A stretch of DNA of 64,000 nt from contig NC_091372.1 of assembly GCF_038502225.1 (NCBI RefSeq), forward strand, positions 1,266,152 through 1,330,151, written 5' to 3'. Positions 56,037-64,000 of the stretch are shown one piece after another. The notes beneath the pieces are model-generated. The model searched no databases and had not been told where the DNA came from. It was given only the letters and a program-made list of their open reading frames with translations. The DNA comes from Cherax quadricarinatus (taxonomy: Eukaryota > Arthropoda > Malacostraca > Decapoda > Parastacidae). Numbering within the stretch: the stretch's first letter is position 1; each line of letters starts with the position of its first letter. The translations under genes and the position numbers were made by a program.

Positions 56037-56334
56037 TCACGAGGGAAATACATCACTGAAATTGTCTTGAGAAATGGAAGATGGAGAGAGAGGAGGTACC
56101 GAGGACTCCACGCTTGACCTACTGCTGTGTTGTGATCTCAGGGTCACACTGGTCACATCCTTGATGATCATCTCTGCTACTTTGTAGGCCATGTCTTCTT
56201 TAACCTTATCTTCATCCATGTTCACAAATTTCTTTAGCGTTTTGGAGAACTTGGATTCAGTTTTGCGATCTGGGTCTGGCTGGAGATCAGACTCGAATCT
56301 TCCGAGCTCATTGATATAGCCACAACTCATCTTG
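56037..56334 (-). CDS. AKAP10: AKAP10 (D-AKAP2) terminal exon
   Basis: A-kinase anchoring protein 10 tethers protein kinase A regulatory subunits to membranes through a C-terminal amphipathic helix, behind RGS-type domains. This exon begins after a good acceptor (CTTTTACCTTACAG). Its one-base phase matches the upstream exon (AG + C, a Ser codon). It encodes KMSCGYINELGRFESDLQPD, TESKFSKTLKKFVN, then the helix EDKVKEDMAYKVAEMIIKDV, and a Ser-rich tail ending DNFSDVFPS before TGA at 56037-56039 (98 codons after the split one, stop not counted). The KKxV spacing and the alternation of hydrophobic residues (V, M-A, V-A, M-I-I, V) match the vertebrate AKAP10 end as I recall it. The vertebrate C-terminal PDZ ligand is not present. 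Assignment rests on motif memory, not a search. Confidence 0.8.
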
Positions 56335-56423
56335 CTGTAAGGTAAAAGCTTGAATAAACACAAATGCACAAATGTATAAACAAAACTGTTATATATATTG
56401 AACAGCAACATTCACACCACATT

Positions 56424-56876
56424 TAGAGGATGAAGCAAGATAGGATGACTTTGAGTGTGTATAAATTTGTAGTGGAGGGAAGGTGGGGTAGAGGTCATTC
56501 TAGGAGAGGATGGAGGGAGGAGGTAAAAGAAGTTTTATGTGCAAGGGGCTTGGACAAACAGCAGGCATATGCAAGCATGTTAGATAGGAGTGGAGACAAA
56601 TGCTATTCGGGACCTGACGAGCTGTTGGAGTGTGAGCAAGGTAATATTTTGTGAAGTGATTCAGGAAAACAGGTTAGCTGGACCTGAATCCTGGAGGTGG
56701 GAAGTAAAATGCCTGCAATCTAAAGGAGGGGTTTGGGATACTTGCTGTTTGGGGGGACATCTACACTGTTGTATCTGTGTGCCTCTGGCAAGACAGTGAT
56801 AGTGTGAATGGCGGTGAAAGTGTTTCTTTTTCAGGTAACCCTGCCTCAGTGGGATATGGTCAATGTGTTAAAAAAT
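56424..56876 (+). pseudogene. LINE copy H, C terminus and 3' tail
   Basis: The frame at 56430-56654 begins KQDRMTLSVYKFVVEGRWGR and continues RRGWREEVKEVLCARG; the final codons are deleted. The tail has GACCTGACGAGCTGTTGGAG, ATGCCTGCAATCTAAAGGAG and ACCCTGCCTCAGTGGGATAT. It lies antisense to AKAP10 in its last intron. Confidence 0.8.
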
Positions 56877-56889
56877 ATATAGACAAGTA

Positions 56890-57420
56890 GAAGAGTAGAA
56901 CACATGTGCAAGGTTGATGGACTGATCACATAATTTTTTACCTCCCCACTGCTCCTGCTGTCTCCGTACTCAGTCACCTTTATATTCCATTGAAGAAGCC
57001 TACTGTCTAAGTGAATCATTTTATAAATAAAAGTACCTACCAGTATGTAAGTACATAGCATGTATTTACTTCTCAAGTTTCCCAAATATGTACCTACTTC
57101 TTAAAACCCATTTGCCCTCACTGGGTGGAAGTGAGAATGAGAGCAAGAAGCAGTGCAAATGCTGCCCTTCCCTACACATCTGCCACCCCAGTCTTCTCCC
57201 ATACCACACACTCAACCATAACAGTGAGCAAGTAGTGACCATACGTGAATAAGAATAGGAGAGTGAGAATGAGAAAGAGATAGTCCAGCTACAGTCCACC
57301 CCTACACATGTCTAACTGACAATTCTGCTAGATATTTGCCCCTTCAGTGAGGTCACCTCTATAGATCTACTATACAAATTGTACTGCATACTGTACTCTA
57401 TCTAGTTAACCAGGACTCTA
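56890..57420. other. No recognised feature
   Basis: Intronic sequence without repeats, terminal repeats or coding frames that I can support. Confidence 0.5.
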
Positions 57421-57424
57421 GCTT

Positions 57425-57700
57425 GGCTGGATTCAAGTCCTGGAAATGGGAAGCACAGTGCCTGGACTCTGAAGGAGGGGTGAGGATGCTGCAGTTCATT
57501 GGGTCATCCGAACTGTGATGTAGCACAAATTTTGGAATAGGTGAGTGAATTAATGACAGCTTATGTTTTTTTATTTTTTAACAGGCTGGCTGTCTCCCGC
57601 CAAGGCAGGGTAACCCCAAAAAAAGAACATTTTCACCATTGTTTATACTATCAGTCTTGCCAGAGGCATGTATTTATGACAGGTTAGATGTCTCTCAAAC
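57425..57700. mobile_element. Two LINE tails tail-to-tail
   Basis: The plus-strand tail 57425-57560 (GTCCTGGAAATGGGAAGCAC, GACTCTGAAGGAGGGG) meets a minus-strand tail 57575-57700 (TCTCCCGCCAAGGCAGGGTA, ATCAGTCTTGCCAGAGGC). Confidence 0.75.
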
Positions 57701-57905
57701 CCAGGGGTAGGCAAACTTTTCAATGCCATCAACTGAGAACTATACTTGTCTGATAATGTTTGTGTAACAGCTCGTGTTTTCAACAAAGGAAAATGAACAA
57801 AGTTTTGCTCATTCAGCTGCATATACATGAGCATATGACTTGATCTTGGTGGGTCGCATGAAAACCTTTGGTGGGCAGCAGTTTGCCCATCCCTGCTCTA
57901 ACCCC

Positions 57906-58975
57906 TTAACCCTTTCAGGGTTTCGGACGTACTAGTACGGCTTACGCACCAGGGCTTTTGACGTACTAGTATGCCTAAATTCTAGCGCCCTCAAATCTAG
58001 TGAAAGCTGGTAGGCCTACATATGAAAGAATGGGTCTATGTGGTCAGTGTGCGCAGTATACAAAAAATCCTGCAGCACACAGTGCGTAATGAGAAAAAAA
58101 AAAACTTTGACAGTGCTTTTGGATTAAAACAGTGACTTTGCACTGTATTTTTGTATGGTATTTATTGTTGTATTCTAGTTTTCCTGGTCTCATTTTACAG
58201 AATGGAAGACATATTACAGAAATTGAGATGATTTTGACTGGTTTTACAAAGAAAAGTACCTTGAAATTGAGCTCAAAGTAGCAGAAATGTTCGATTTTTA
58301 CCAAAGTTCAAAAGTAAACGAATCATGCTACGCGTCCAATACACGTCAACTGATGAGTCTAATATTCTTTCACAAGTGCGCTGATATTATTTATACCATT
58401 TCTACACTAATGCAGTAGTCTGCATAACAGTAAATCTTTTATTTTTGTGAGAATAAAAATTCAAAGTGGAAAGCAAAAGACTGTAAAAGGGGTGTGGGGA
58501 TGTGACTAATGAACAGAGGAAATGTTATTTTAGTGCCAGGAATGTCTTTCTTGTTTATTCTGGACCCTATTCAGAAATTGGCATCTTTTGAAATTTGTGT
58601 GAAATTGGCAAAATTGCTAAATTCTGATTACTTTATTGGATAGTTGAAATTGGTAAATGGGTGGTTTCTTGTATTCATTCGATAGAAAAAATGGAGTTCT
58701 AGTGAAATAGTTATGATTTCTGTCGACCAGTACACTGGAATTGGCCGAAAATGGGGCTCAAAGTAGGCAAAATCGCCAATGTGTAAACATCGTCGAGACC
58801 GCTAACTTCGCAAGAGCATAATTCCATAAGTTTTCCATTAAATTTCATACTTTTGGTGTCATTATGATCGGGAAAAGATTCTCTATCTTTTCATAAGAAA
58901 AAATAATTTTTTTTTTAAAAATTGGCGACCCTGAGAACAATCTCGGAGAGGGCCTGGCGACCCTGAAAGGGTTAA
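57906..58975. mobile_element. 1.07-kb TTAA-flanked non-autonomous element (copy 2)
   Basis: TTAACCCTTTCAGGGTTTCG at the left and GGCGACCCTGAAAGGGTTAA at the right: perfect TTAA-plus-CCC ends as in piggyBac-type elements. The interior is the reverse of 20167-21243. No transposase. Confidence 0.85.
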
Positions 58976-59035
58976 CTGTCCAAACGTAGATCTATGTTCT
59001 TATTAATAGTGCTCCAAACGTAGATCGTTTTATTT
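58972..59035. mobile_element. Fragment of the CGTAGATCTACG MITE sharing TTAA
   Basis: TTAACTGTCCAAACGTAGAT starts at the very TTAA that ends the previous element, then is truncated. Confidence 0.65.
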
Positions 59036-59064
59036 TTCCTGCCTCCAAATTTGACACAATTGGG

Positions 59065-60290
59065 TAGAGACATGGCTGACAAATAGACAGCAGAGAGTTT
59101 GCATAAATGGGGAGAAATCAGAATGGGGGCACGTCACAAGCGGTGTTCCTCAGGGGTCAGTGTTGGGCCCGTTGTTGTTCACAATTTACATAAACGACAT
59201 AGATGAGGGAATAAATAGCGACATAAGTAAATTTGCTGATGACACCAAAATAGGCCGTCCAATTCATTCTAATGAGGACACTAGAGCACTCCAGGATGAT
59301 TTGAATAGACTGATGCAATGGTCGGAGAAGTGGCAGATGCAGTTTAATATTGACAAATGCAAAGTTGGACAGTTAAATAACCATGCCACATATAAACTAA
59401 ATAATGTTGATCTTAATACTACTGATTGCAAAAAGGATTTAGGAGTTCTGGTTAGTAGTAATCTAAAACCAAGACAACGGTGCATTAGTGTTCGCAATAA
59501 AGCTAACAGAATTCTTGGCTTCATATCTAGAAGTATAAATAATAGAAGTCCTCAGGTTGTTCTTCAAGTCTATATATCCTTGGTTAGGCCTCAGTTAGAC
59601 TATGCTGCTCAGTTCTGGCCACTGTATTACAGAATGGATATAAATGCTCTGGAAAACATAGAGGAGGATGACAAAGATGATCCCATGTATCAGAAATCTT
59701 CCCTATGAGGATAGACTGAGGCCCTGAATCTGCACTCTCTCGAAAAGCGTAGAATTAGGGGGGATATGATCGAGGTATATAAATGGAAAACAGGAATAAA
59801 TAAAGGGGATGTAAATAGCGTGCTGAAAATTTCCAGCCAAGACAGGACTCGCAGCAATGGTTTCAAGTTGGAAAAATTCAGATTCAGGGAGGATATAGGA
59901 AAGCACTGGTTTGGTAATAGAGTTGTGGATGAGTGGAACAAACTCCCGAGTACAGTTATTCAGGCTAAAACGTTGTGTAGTTTTAAAAATAGATTAGATG
60001 AATACATGAGTGGGTGAGGGTGGGTGTGAGTTGGACCTGACTAGCTTGTGCTGTTGGGTCTGGTGCAGTGCTCCATCCTTGAGTGAAGATGACCAGACTG
60101 GGTGGGTCTTTGGGCTAATCCGAGGGGGGGGGATCACTGGTCTAATCCGGGGGGGGGGGGAGAATCATTGGTCTAATCTGGGGGGGGGGATCATTGGTCT
60201 AATCTGGGGGGGGGGGACATGGACCTGCTCTGCATGGGTCAGTAGGCCTGTTGCAGTGTTCCTTCTTTCTTATGTTCTTATGAGATGCCT
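59065..60290 (+). pseudogene. CR1-like LINE, RT palm to 3' end
   Basis: The frame from about 59070 reads WLTNRQQRVCINGEKSEWGH, TSGVPQGSVLGPLLFTIYIN, DISKFADDTKIGRPIHSNED (FADD intact) and SEKWQMQFNIDKCKV. It goes on through DCKKDLGVLVSSNLK, GFISRSINNRS and LVRPQLDYAAQFW to a stop at 59706. After a frameshift, 59766-60017 gives MIEVYKWKTGI, KLEKFRFREDIGKHWFGNRV and VVDEWNKLPSTVIQAKTLCS. The order is that of CR1-type LINEs. The 3' end carries GCAGTGTTCCTTCTTTCTTA with a TTCTTATG repeat. 5'-truncated. Confidence 0.9.
60110..60225 (+). repeat. G-run tandem repeat in the CR1 3' region
   Basis: Four units of GGTCTAATC(C/T)G followed by runs of 9, 12, 10 and 11 G (60124-60132, 60149-60160, 60180-60189, 60206-60216). 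Confidence 0.9.
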
Positions 60291-60331
60291 GGTCAGCATA
60301 GAATGGGTCTTAACACTCGGTGTGCGCAATA

Positions 60332-61204
60332 CAGGTCTCCCTCCACATTTGTGAGGTTTGGGGATCGAGAACCTCGCAAATGTTGAAAAATCGCGAATGT
60401 TTGGTGCACAAATATATTGTAGGGAAATATAATAATAGAATTTACTTGGCCTAACAATACTACTTCCTTAACCTATTGAACCATGAACAATCATAAAACA
60501 CATGAAAACATTGTAAAATATTGTACTAGTGCCATCCCTTTGGTAAAGAAGGTGAGAAAGACTCTAGAATTCAAGAAAGAACTTGTAGCAGAGTACCAAA
60601 GTGGAGGAGGAAGAGAGAGGGGAGAAAGTGCCTTCTTCAGTGATTCAACAATATGTACGATACTATAGCAGCATAAGCTGATAAAGGCTATAGCGCCAGC
60701 CAGTGATAAAGTGTAGCATTAACAGTGTAGCAAGTAAGTTAAGCAATTAATCGATAGAAAAAGGACAGCACGAACCTAACTCCTCCAATGTTGTTGGAGT
60801 TATATAGGGTGACTGACAACACCGCTGCCTCTGCTGCCGCCTCCACCACCACTATGTACGGCTTATGCTCTCAGTGGCCCTTTTACAACCAACAACAACA
60901 ACACAGCAACACTTGTGACATACTTAATGACATATTTTATTTATTCTAGAGTATATGTCATGTTTCTATGTTATTAATATTGTTTATTATGTCATATTAT
61001 ATGAATAGTGATAGATAAATAAGCTGTAGAATTTATATTAGTGTCATACTGAAGAACTATCTTGTCCTATCTCCAAACTAACTCTGCCACCACCACAATT
61101 CCTAACATATGTAATGACACATTTTAAATATGATTGGGCGGCTGGACATTTGTGAAAGTTCGAAGCCCACAAAAGTGGAACTCGCAAATGTGGAGGGAGA
61201 CCTG
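60332..61204 (+). mobile_element. Tigger-type element with transposase N terminus
   Basis: CAGGTCTCCCTCCACATTTG at the left and GCAAATGTGGAGGGAGACCTG at the right (given here to its core), TA-flanked. From about 60528 the frame reads SAIPLVKKVRKTLEFKKELV then AEYQSGGGRERGES, the psq-type N terminus shared with 51607-53937, then decays. 60780-61010 matches the sequence at 52690-52930 in reverse. Confidence 0.8.
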
Positions 61205-61224
61205 TATTAAAAAAAATCTGGGAC

Positions 61225-61540
61225 CACTTAATACCTTGTGGTAGCACCAGTTCAATTGAGCGCCAGCTAGAGCAAACATCATGGCAAACACCAGGGATTC
61301 ACTAATGTCATGTTGTATTAACACTCCCCTTTTAAGAGGAAAGGGATACTGACCCTGAGTTTAGTGTCTTTGAGATGGATGTGGACACAAGTGGCCGAGG
61401 AAATATCAAAAACCTTGATGTGCAACATATGCAACATTTGTGTCACACCTTTTAATTTTGATACCATTGGTGGTGTCATCATGCCAGGATGTCCTATAAC
61501 CTATGTCCTAAGTAAAGAGAAACAATTCTGAAAGGTGTAA
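61225..61540. other. No recognised feature
   Basis: Intronic sequence with no frame or repeat that I can support. Confidence 0.45.
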
Positions 61541-61574
61541 TATGTATTCGGCAGGCCGGCTGGCTGGATGATTG

Positions 61575-61660
61575 ACTCACGCTGTCTCTATCTCACTGTC
61601 TGTATTTATCTGTCTGTATTTATCTGTCTGTATTTATCTGTCTATCTGCCTCTATCTCAC
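61575..61660. repeat. 14-bp tandem repeat
   Basis: TCTGTCTGTATTTA three times, in TCTG/TCTA-rich sequence. Confidence 0.85.
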
Positions 61661-61717
61661 AGGTACACATAAGTACAGTTATACATAGTGTAAATTACCT
61701 AGGATTACCCAAAAAAT

Positions 61718-61905
61718 TCTCCATGGGGAAGTGGAACAGAATTCTTCCTCAGTAAGCCATGTGTGTCGTAAGAATCGACTAAAATGCTGGGAGCAAGGGG
61801 CTAGTAACCCCTTCTCCTGTATACATTACTAAAGTTAAAAGAGAAACTTTTGTTTTTCTTTTTGGGTCACCCTGCCTCGGTGGGATACAGCCAGTTTGTT
61901 GAAAG
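61718..61905 (+). repeat. Retroposon family B copy
   Basis: CCATGGGGAAGTGGAACAGA, AAAATGCTGGGAGCAAGG, CACCCTGCCTCGGTGGGATA, then GTTTGTTGAAAGAAGAAG. Confidence 0.85.
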
Positions 61906-61981
61906 AAGAAGAACCCGAAAAATCCAGACAAAGTGCTATACTGTACTGTGCTTGTAGATATAAGGCATAATAAGCACGACT

Positions 61982-62278
61982 ACGGCCTGAGCTTGCTACC
62001 ATCTGCAGCTCATAAGACTGCTATCCCCATGAGCCCCTTTGGGGCGGGGCAGATGGTAGACACCAAAGGCCTAGCTTCTCTCTACGAGCCCCGTGAGGGC
62101 GGGGAATGTGGCTAGGCCTGGGGACACTTGGTCCCAAAGATGAGGAGGTACTTGTACCTCCTCCCATGGGAGACTTAAGTCTTGAGACACTCCCCAGATA
62201 GGGAGCCAAGGCCGGGTCACCACTACTTGGAAAAGACCCGGGCCGGGAGAATACCGGCGAATAAAAAAAAAAAAAAAA
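61982..62278 (+). mobile_element. GC-rich poly-A retroposon with perfect 10-bp TSD
   Basis: Starts ACGGCCTGAGCTTGCTACCA, contains GAGCCCCTTTGGGGCGGGGC and GAGCCCCGTGAGGGCGGGGA, and ends CGGGCCGGGAGAATACCGGC, then A(n). AAGCACGACT flanks at 61972-61981 and 62279-62288. Far more GC-rich than its surroundings. No A/B boxes recognised, so its RNA ancestor is unknown. An uninterrupted poly-A and exact target duplication mark a young insertion. Confidence 0.85.
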
Positions 62279-62374
62279 AAGCACGACTGGCAAGTAACGC
62301 GCATTTTCACTTGATCAGGAATCAGACACGATGACTCTGCATCGTGTATAATACCTGCTGGTTCATGAGCGGCT

Positions 62375-62490
62375 CTCTCTGAGACAGAAAGAAGAGACGA
62401 GCAAAGAGACAGGAAGACAAACACAGGCAGACAGAAAGATAGATAAGCAGAGACTGAGATAAACATAGACAGAGCTAGACAGATAGAGAC
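62375..62490. repeat. Purine-rich GACAGA degenerate repeat
   Basis: AGACAGAAAGATAGATAAGC, GCTAGACAGATAGAGAC and similar; a degenerate tetranucleotide-type array. Confidence 0.7.
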
Positions 62491-62857
62491 AATGTTAATG
62501 TGCATATGTGACCAAGGCAGGTGAAAATATTCATCTGTCATTGTGTTTGTGACAATTTGAGTACTATTTCAGTACCTAATATCAGTGTCAGAACAAAGAC
62601 AGGCTATAAAATCACAAGAACTACTACATATTGTAATTATCAGAACATAAAAATTATATATCATGAGAAAAAAAAGGCATGTCAGCAACACTACTGCAAG
62701 CGGCAGGACTCCATGTTGCCATCAGGTGAGCATCAGTGCCAACTTGGTAGTCTTATATCTCGGTAAGTACTGACTCTAAATTTTTTTTTTTTGGTCTTAT
62801 TACACATAGAATATTGCCCTCCTTATTAAGAAAAAAAATTTAAATATTCAGAGCACT

Positions 62858-62890
62858 AGCAGTGACAACGTAGATCTACATTTGGACAGT
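62858..62890. mobile_element. CGTAGATCTACG MITE end fragment
   Basis: AACGTAGATCTACATTTGGA followed by CAGTTAAC, one arm only. Confidence 0.6.
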
Positions 62891-62892
62891 TA

Positions 62893-63490
62893 ACAGGCTA
62901 AACTGCTAATATCCAAAACCCCTTCTTTCAAGTCCAGGCATTGTACTTCCCACCTCCGGGACTCAAGTCCGGCTGACCGGTTTCCCTGAATTCCTTCACA
63001 AAATGTTACCCTGCTCACACTCAACAGCTCGTCAGGTCTCAAAAACCACTTGTCTCCATTCACTCCTATCTAACATGCTCATGCACATTTGCTGGAGGTC
63101 CAAGCCCCTCAAACACAAAACCTCCTTTACTCCCTCCCTGCACTCCTTCCTAGGACAACCCCTACCCTGCCTTCCTTCTCCTACAGATTTTTACACTCTC
63201 TATGCCATTCTACTTTGATCAATCCTCTTTAAATGACCAAACCACCTCAACAACTCCTCTTCAGCCCTCTGACTAATACTTTTAGTAACTCCGCACCTCC
63301 TCCTAATTTCTACACTACGAATTCTCTGCATAATATTTACACAACACAATACCCTTAGACATGACATCTCCACTACCTCCAGCCGCCTCCTCACTGCAGC
63401 ATTCACAACCCAAGCTTCACACCCATATAAGAGTGTTAGTATCACTTTACTCTCGTATATTTCCTTCTTTGCCTTCATGGATAACAATAT
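62893..63490 (-). pseudogene. LINE copy I, RT C terminus and tail
   Basis: The minus-strand frame 63200-63520 carries MKAKKEIYESKVILTLLYGC, EAWVVNAAVRRRLEVVEMSC and LLRWFGHLKRIDQSRM. A frameshift then leads to the remaining C terminus (GRQGRGCPRK-like). The tail 62893-63035 lacks the poly-A end. It is co-oriented with AKAP10 just inside its intron donor. Confidence 0.85.
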
Positions 63491-63529
63491 AGATATTAGA
63501 ACATAAAGAGAACAACACACAAATACTAC

Positions 63530-63725
63530 CTAAAATTTTTCCTCCGCCAGAGTGAGTCTGGGTCGGTAATTTGCGTTTCATCTATCCTCATGGCAAGTGT
63601 GGGGTCATCCAAGTTGCGGAAGCGATGGGGCGCTGATGTATCCATCGCCAGGAGTGTGTTGTGAGTGCTGATTCCTGCCCCACCATAGCTGCTGCTCTGC
63701 TCACTACTGCATGTACTCTCAGAAC
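63530..63725 (-). CDS. AKAP10: AKAP10 (D-AKAP2) penultimate exon
   Basis: Bounded by acceptor TCTTCTCTGTAG (ends at 63726) and donor AG|GTAGTA. 196 bp, open in one frame: SESTCSSEQSSSYGGAGIST, HNTLLAMDTSAPHRFRNLDD, PTLAMRIDETQITDPDSLWR and RKNF. It begins with two bases of a split codon and ends with two (AG), fitting the one-base start of the exon at 56334. The encoded part would be the Ser-rich linker and conserved stretch just before the PKA-anchoring C terminus. Upstream exons with the RGS-type domains are outside the window. Gene identity is inherited from the terminal exon. Confidence 0.75.
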
Positions 63726-63754
63726 CTACAGAGAAGACACATTTATTATAGACA

Positions 63755-64000
63755 GGATTATCTTAATGGGGAAGCACTAAACCTGTAGGAGCCATACAGC
63801 AGGGAGGAAACACTTGTTCATAACTTCACGCCAGTCACAGGCTCAGATTATAAGGAATTGAGGCTACGCTTCAGTGCAATTTTTTTTTTTAACACATCGA
63901 CTGTTTCCCACCAAGGTAAGGTGACCCAAACCTCATTACCTTCTCTGTCCACTCCTTGTATGACCCATACAGGTTTAGCACTGATTCTGAAGACAAGTTG
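63755..64000. repeat. SINE-like fragments and a reverse LINE tail
   Basis: 63765-63812 is a forward GCTAAACC copy (ATGGGGAAGCACTAAACCTG). 63880-63932 is a reversed LINE tail (TTTCCCACCAAGGTAAGGTG). 63935-63990 is a reversed SINE-like piece (CCCATACAGGTTTAGCACTG). Confidence 0.75.

Larger units (their letters stand above)
56335..63529 (-). other. AKAP10: AKAP10 last intron, filled with transposons
   Basis: 7.2 kb between two phase-compatible exons. Donor AG|GTAGTA at 63529-63530 and acceptor at 56335. It contains LINE tails, a TTAA element, a CR1 copy, a Tigger copy and a young SINE, listed separately. Confidence 0.7.

Noticed and set aside
62021..62541. Overlapping frames at the GC-rich retroposon
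   Set aside because: High GC and poly-A/T runs lengthen frames by chance; the insert has SINE hallmarks and no conserved protein.

Overview
This window reads as a gene-poor, repeat-saturated piece of a large animal genome. I infer a decapod crustacean, most likely a freshwater crayfish. The reasons are the density of tandem arrays, the interspersed families ending in GGTCACCCTGCCTCGGTGGG plus poly-A, the SINE-like repeats carrying GGGGAAGCGCTAAACC, and non-LTR elements of a kind I associate with decapods. Species assignment is an inference; nothing here is prokaryotic or viral.

The only host gene I can support is the 3' end of an AKAP10 (D-AKAP2) orthologue on the minus strand. It comprises a penultimate exon (63530-63725), a 7.2-kb intron packed with transposons, and a terminal exon (56037-56334) ending in the amphipathic PKA-anchoring helix. 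A 139-bp perfect copy of the start of the terminal exon lies 1.5 kb further downstream (54704-54842). There it runs into a different six-residue ending (NNMSTT) and a stop, so it would make a tail without the anchoring helix.

Layout: 1-993 is an open LINE endonuclease frame on the minus strand. 1494-4425 holds three abutting tandem arrays; the third is built from an internal piece of a tRNA-derived SINE. 4.4-9.3 kb holds SINE-like repeats and two decayed copies of one LINE. 9.7-15.0 kb is a patchwork of Tigger/pogo-type and TTAA-type non-autonomous elements, with nested insertions. 15453-17154 is a 35/41-bp minisatellite. 17.5-21.9 kb is more transposon debris, ending in two SINEs head to head. 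22065-29259 is a 7.2-kb array whose 21/18-bp units keep one frame open for more than 1,100 codons. 29.3-44.3 kb is transposon-rich with a perfect 79-bp inverted repeat, a 20-bp perfect palindrome, a cluster of short hairpins and a Tc1/mariner fragment. 44517-48168 is a Tigger-like element with a second Tigger inserted in it; the inner one has lost its catalytic core, and Ala/Pro-type heptad arrays now lie between the ends of its transposase. 48.2-53.9 kb holds further LINE and Tigger copies. 54.2-64.0 kb is the AKAP10 tail region.

Three themes recur. First, transposon segments repeatedly seed minisatellites: a SINE body, a LINE 3' tail and a transposase low-complexity tract. Second, a group of inverted-arm elements with 11-13 bp target duplications carries a hammerhead-ribozyme-like core and looks Penelope-like. 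Third, several Tigger-type ends look strikingly like mammalian Tigger/MER2 repeats as I remember them. Long frames inside tandem arrays are products of unit length, not genes. Most insertions decayed long ago, but the SINE at 61982-62278 with its perfect target duplication and the perfect inverted repeat at 42006-42170 look young.
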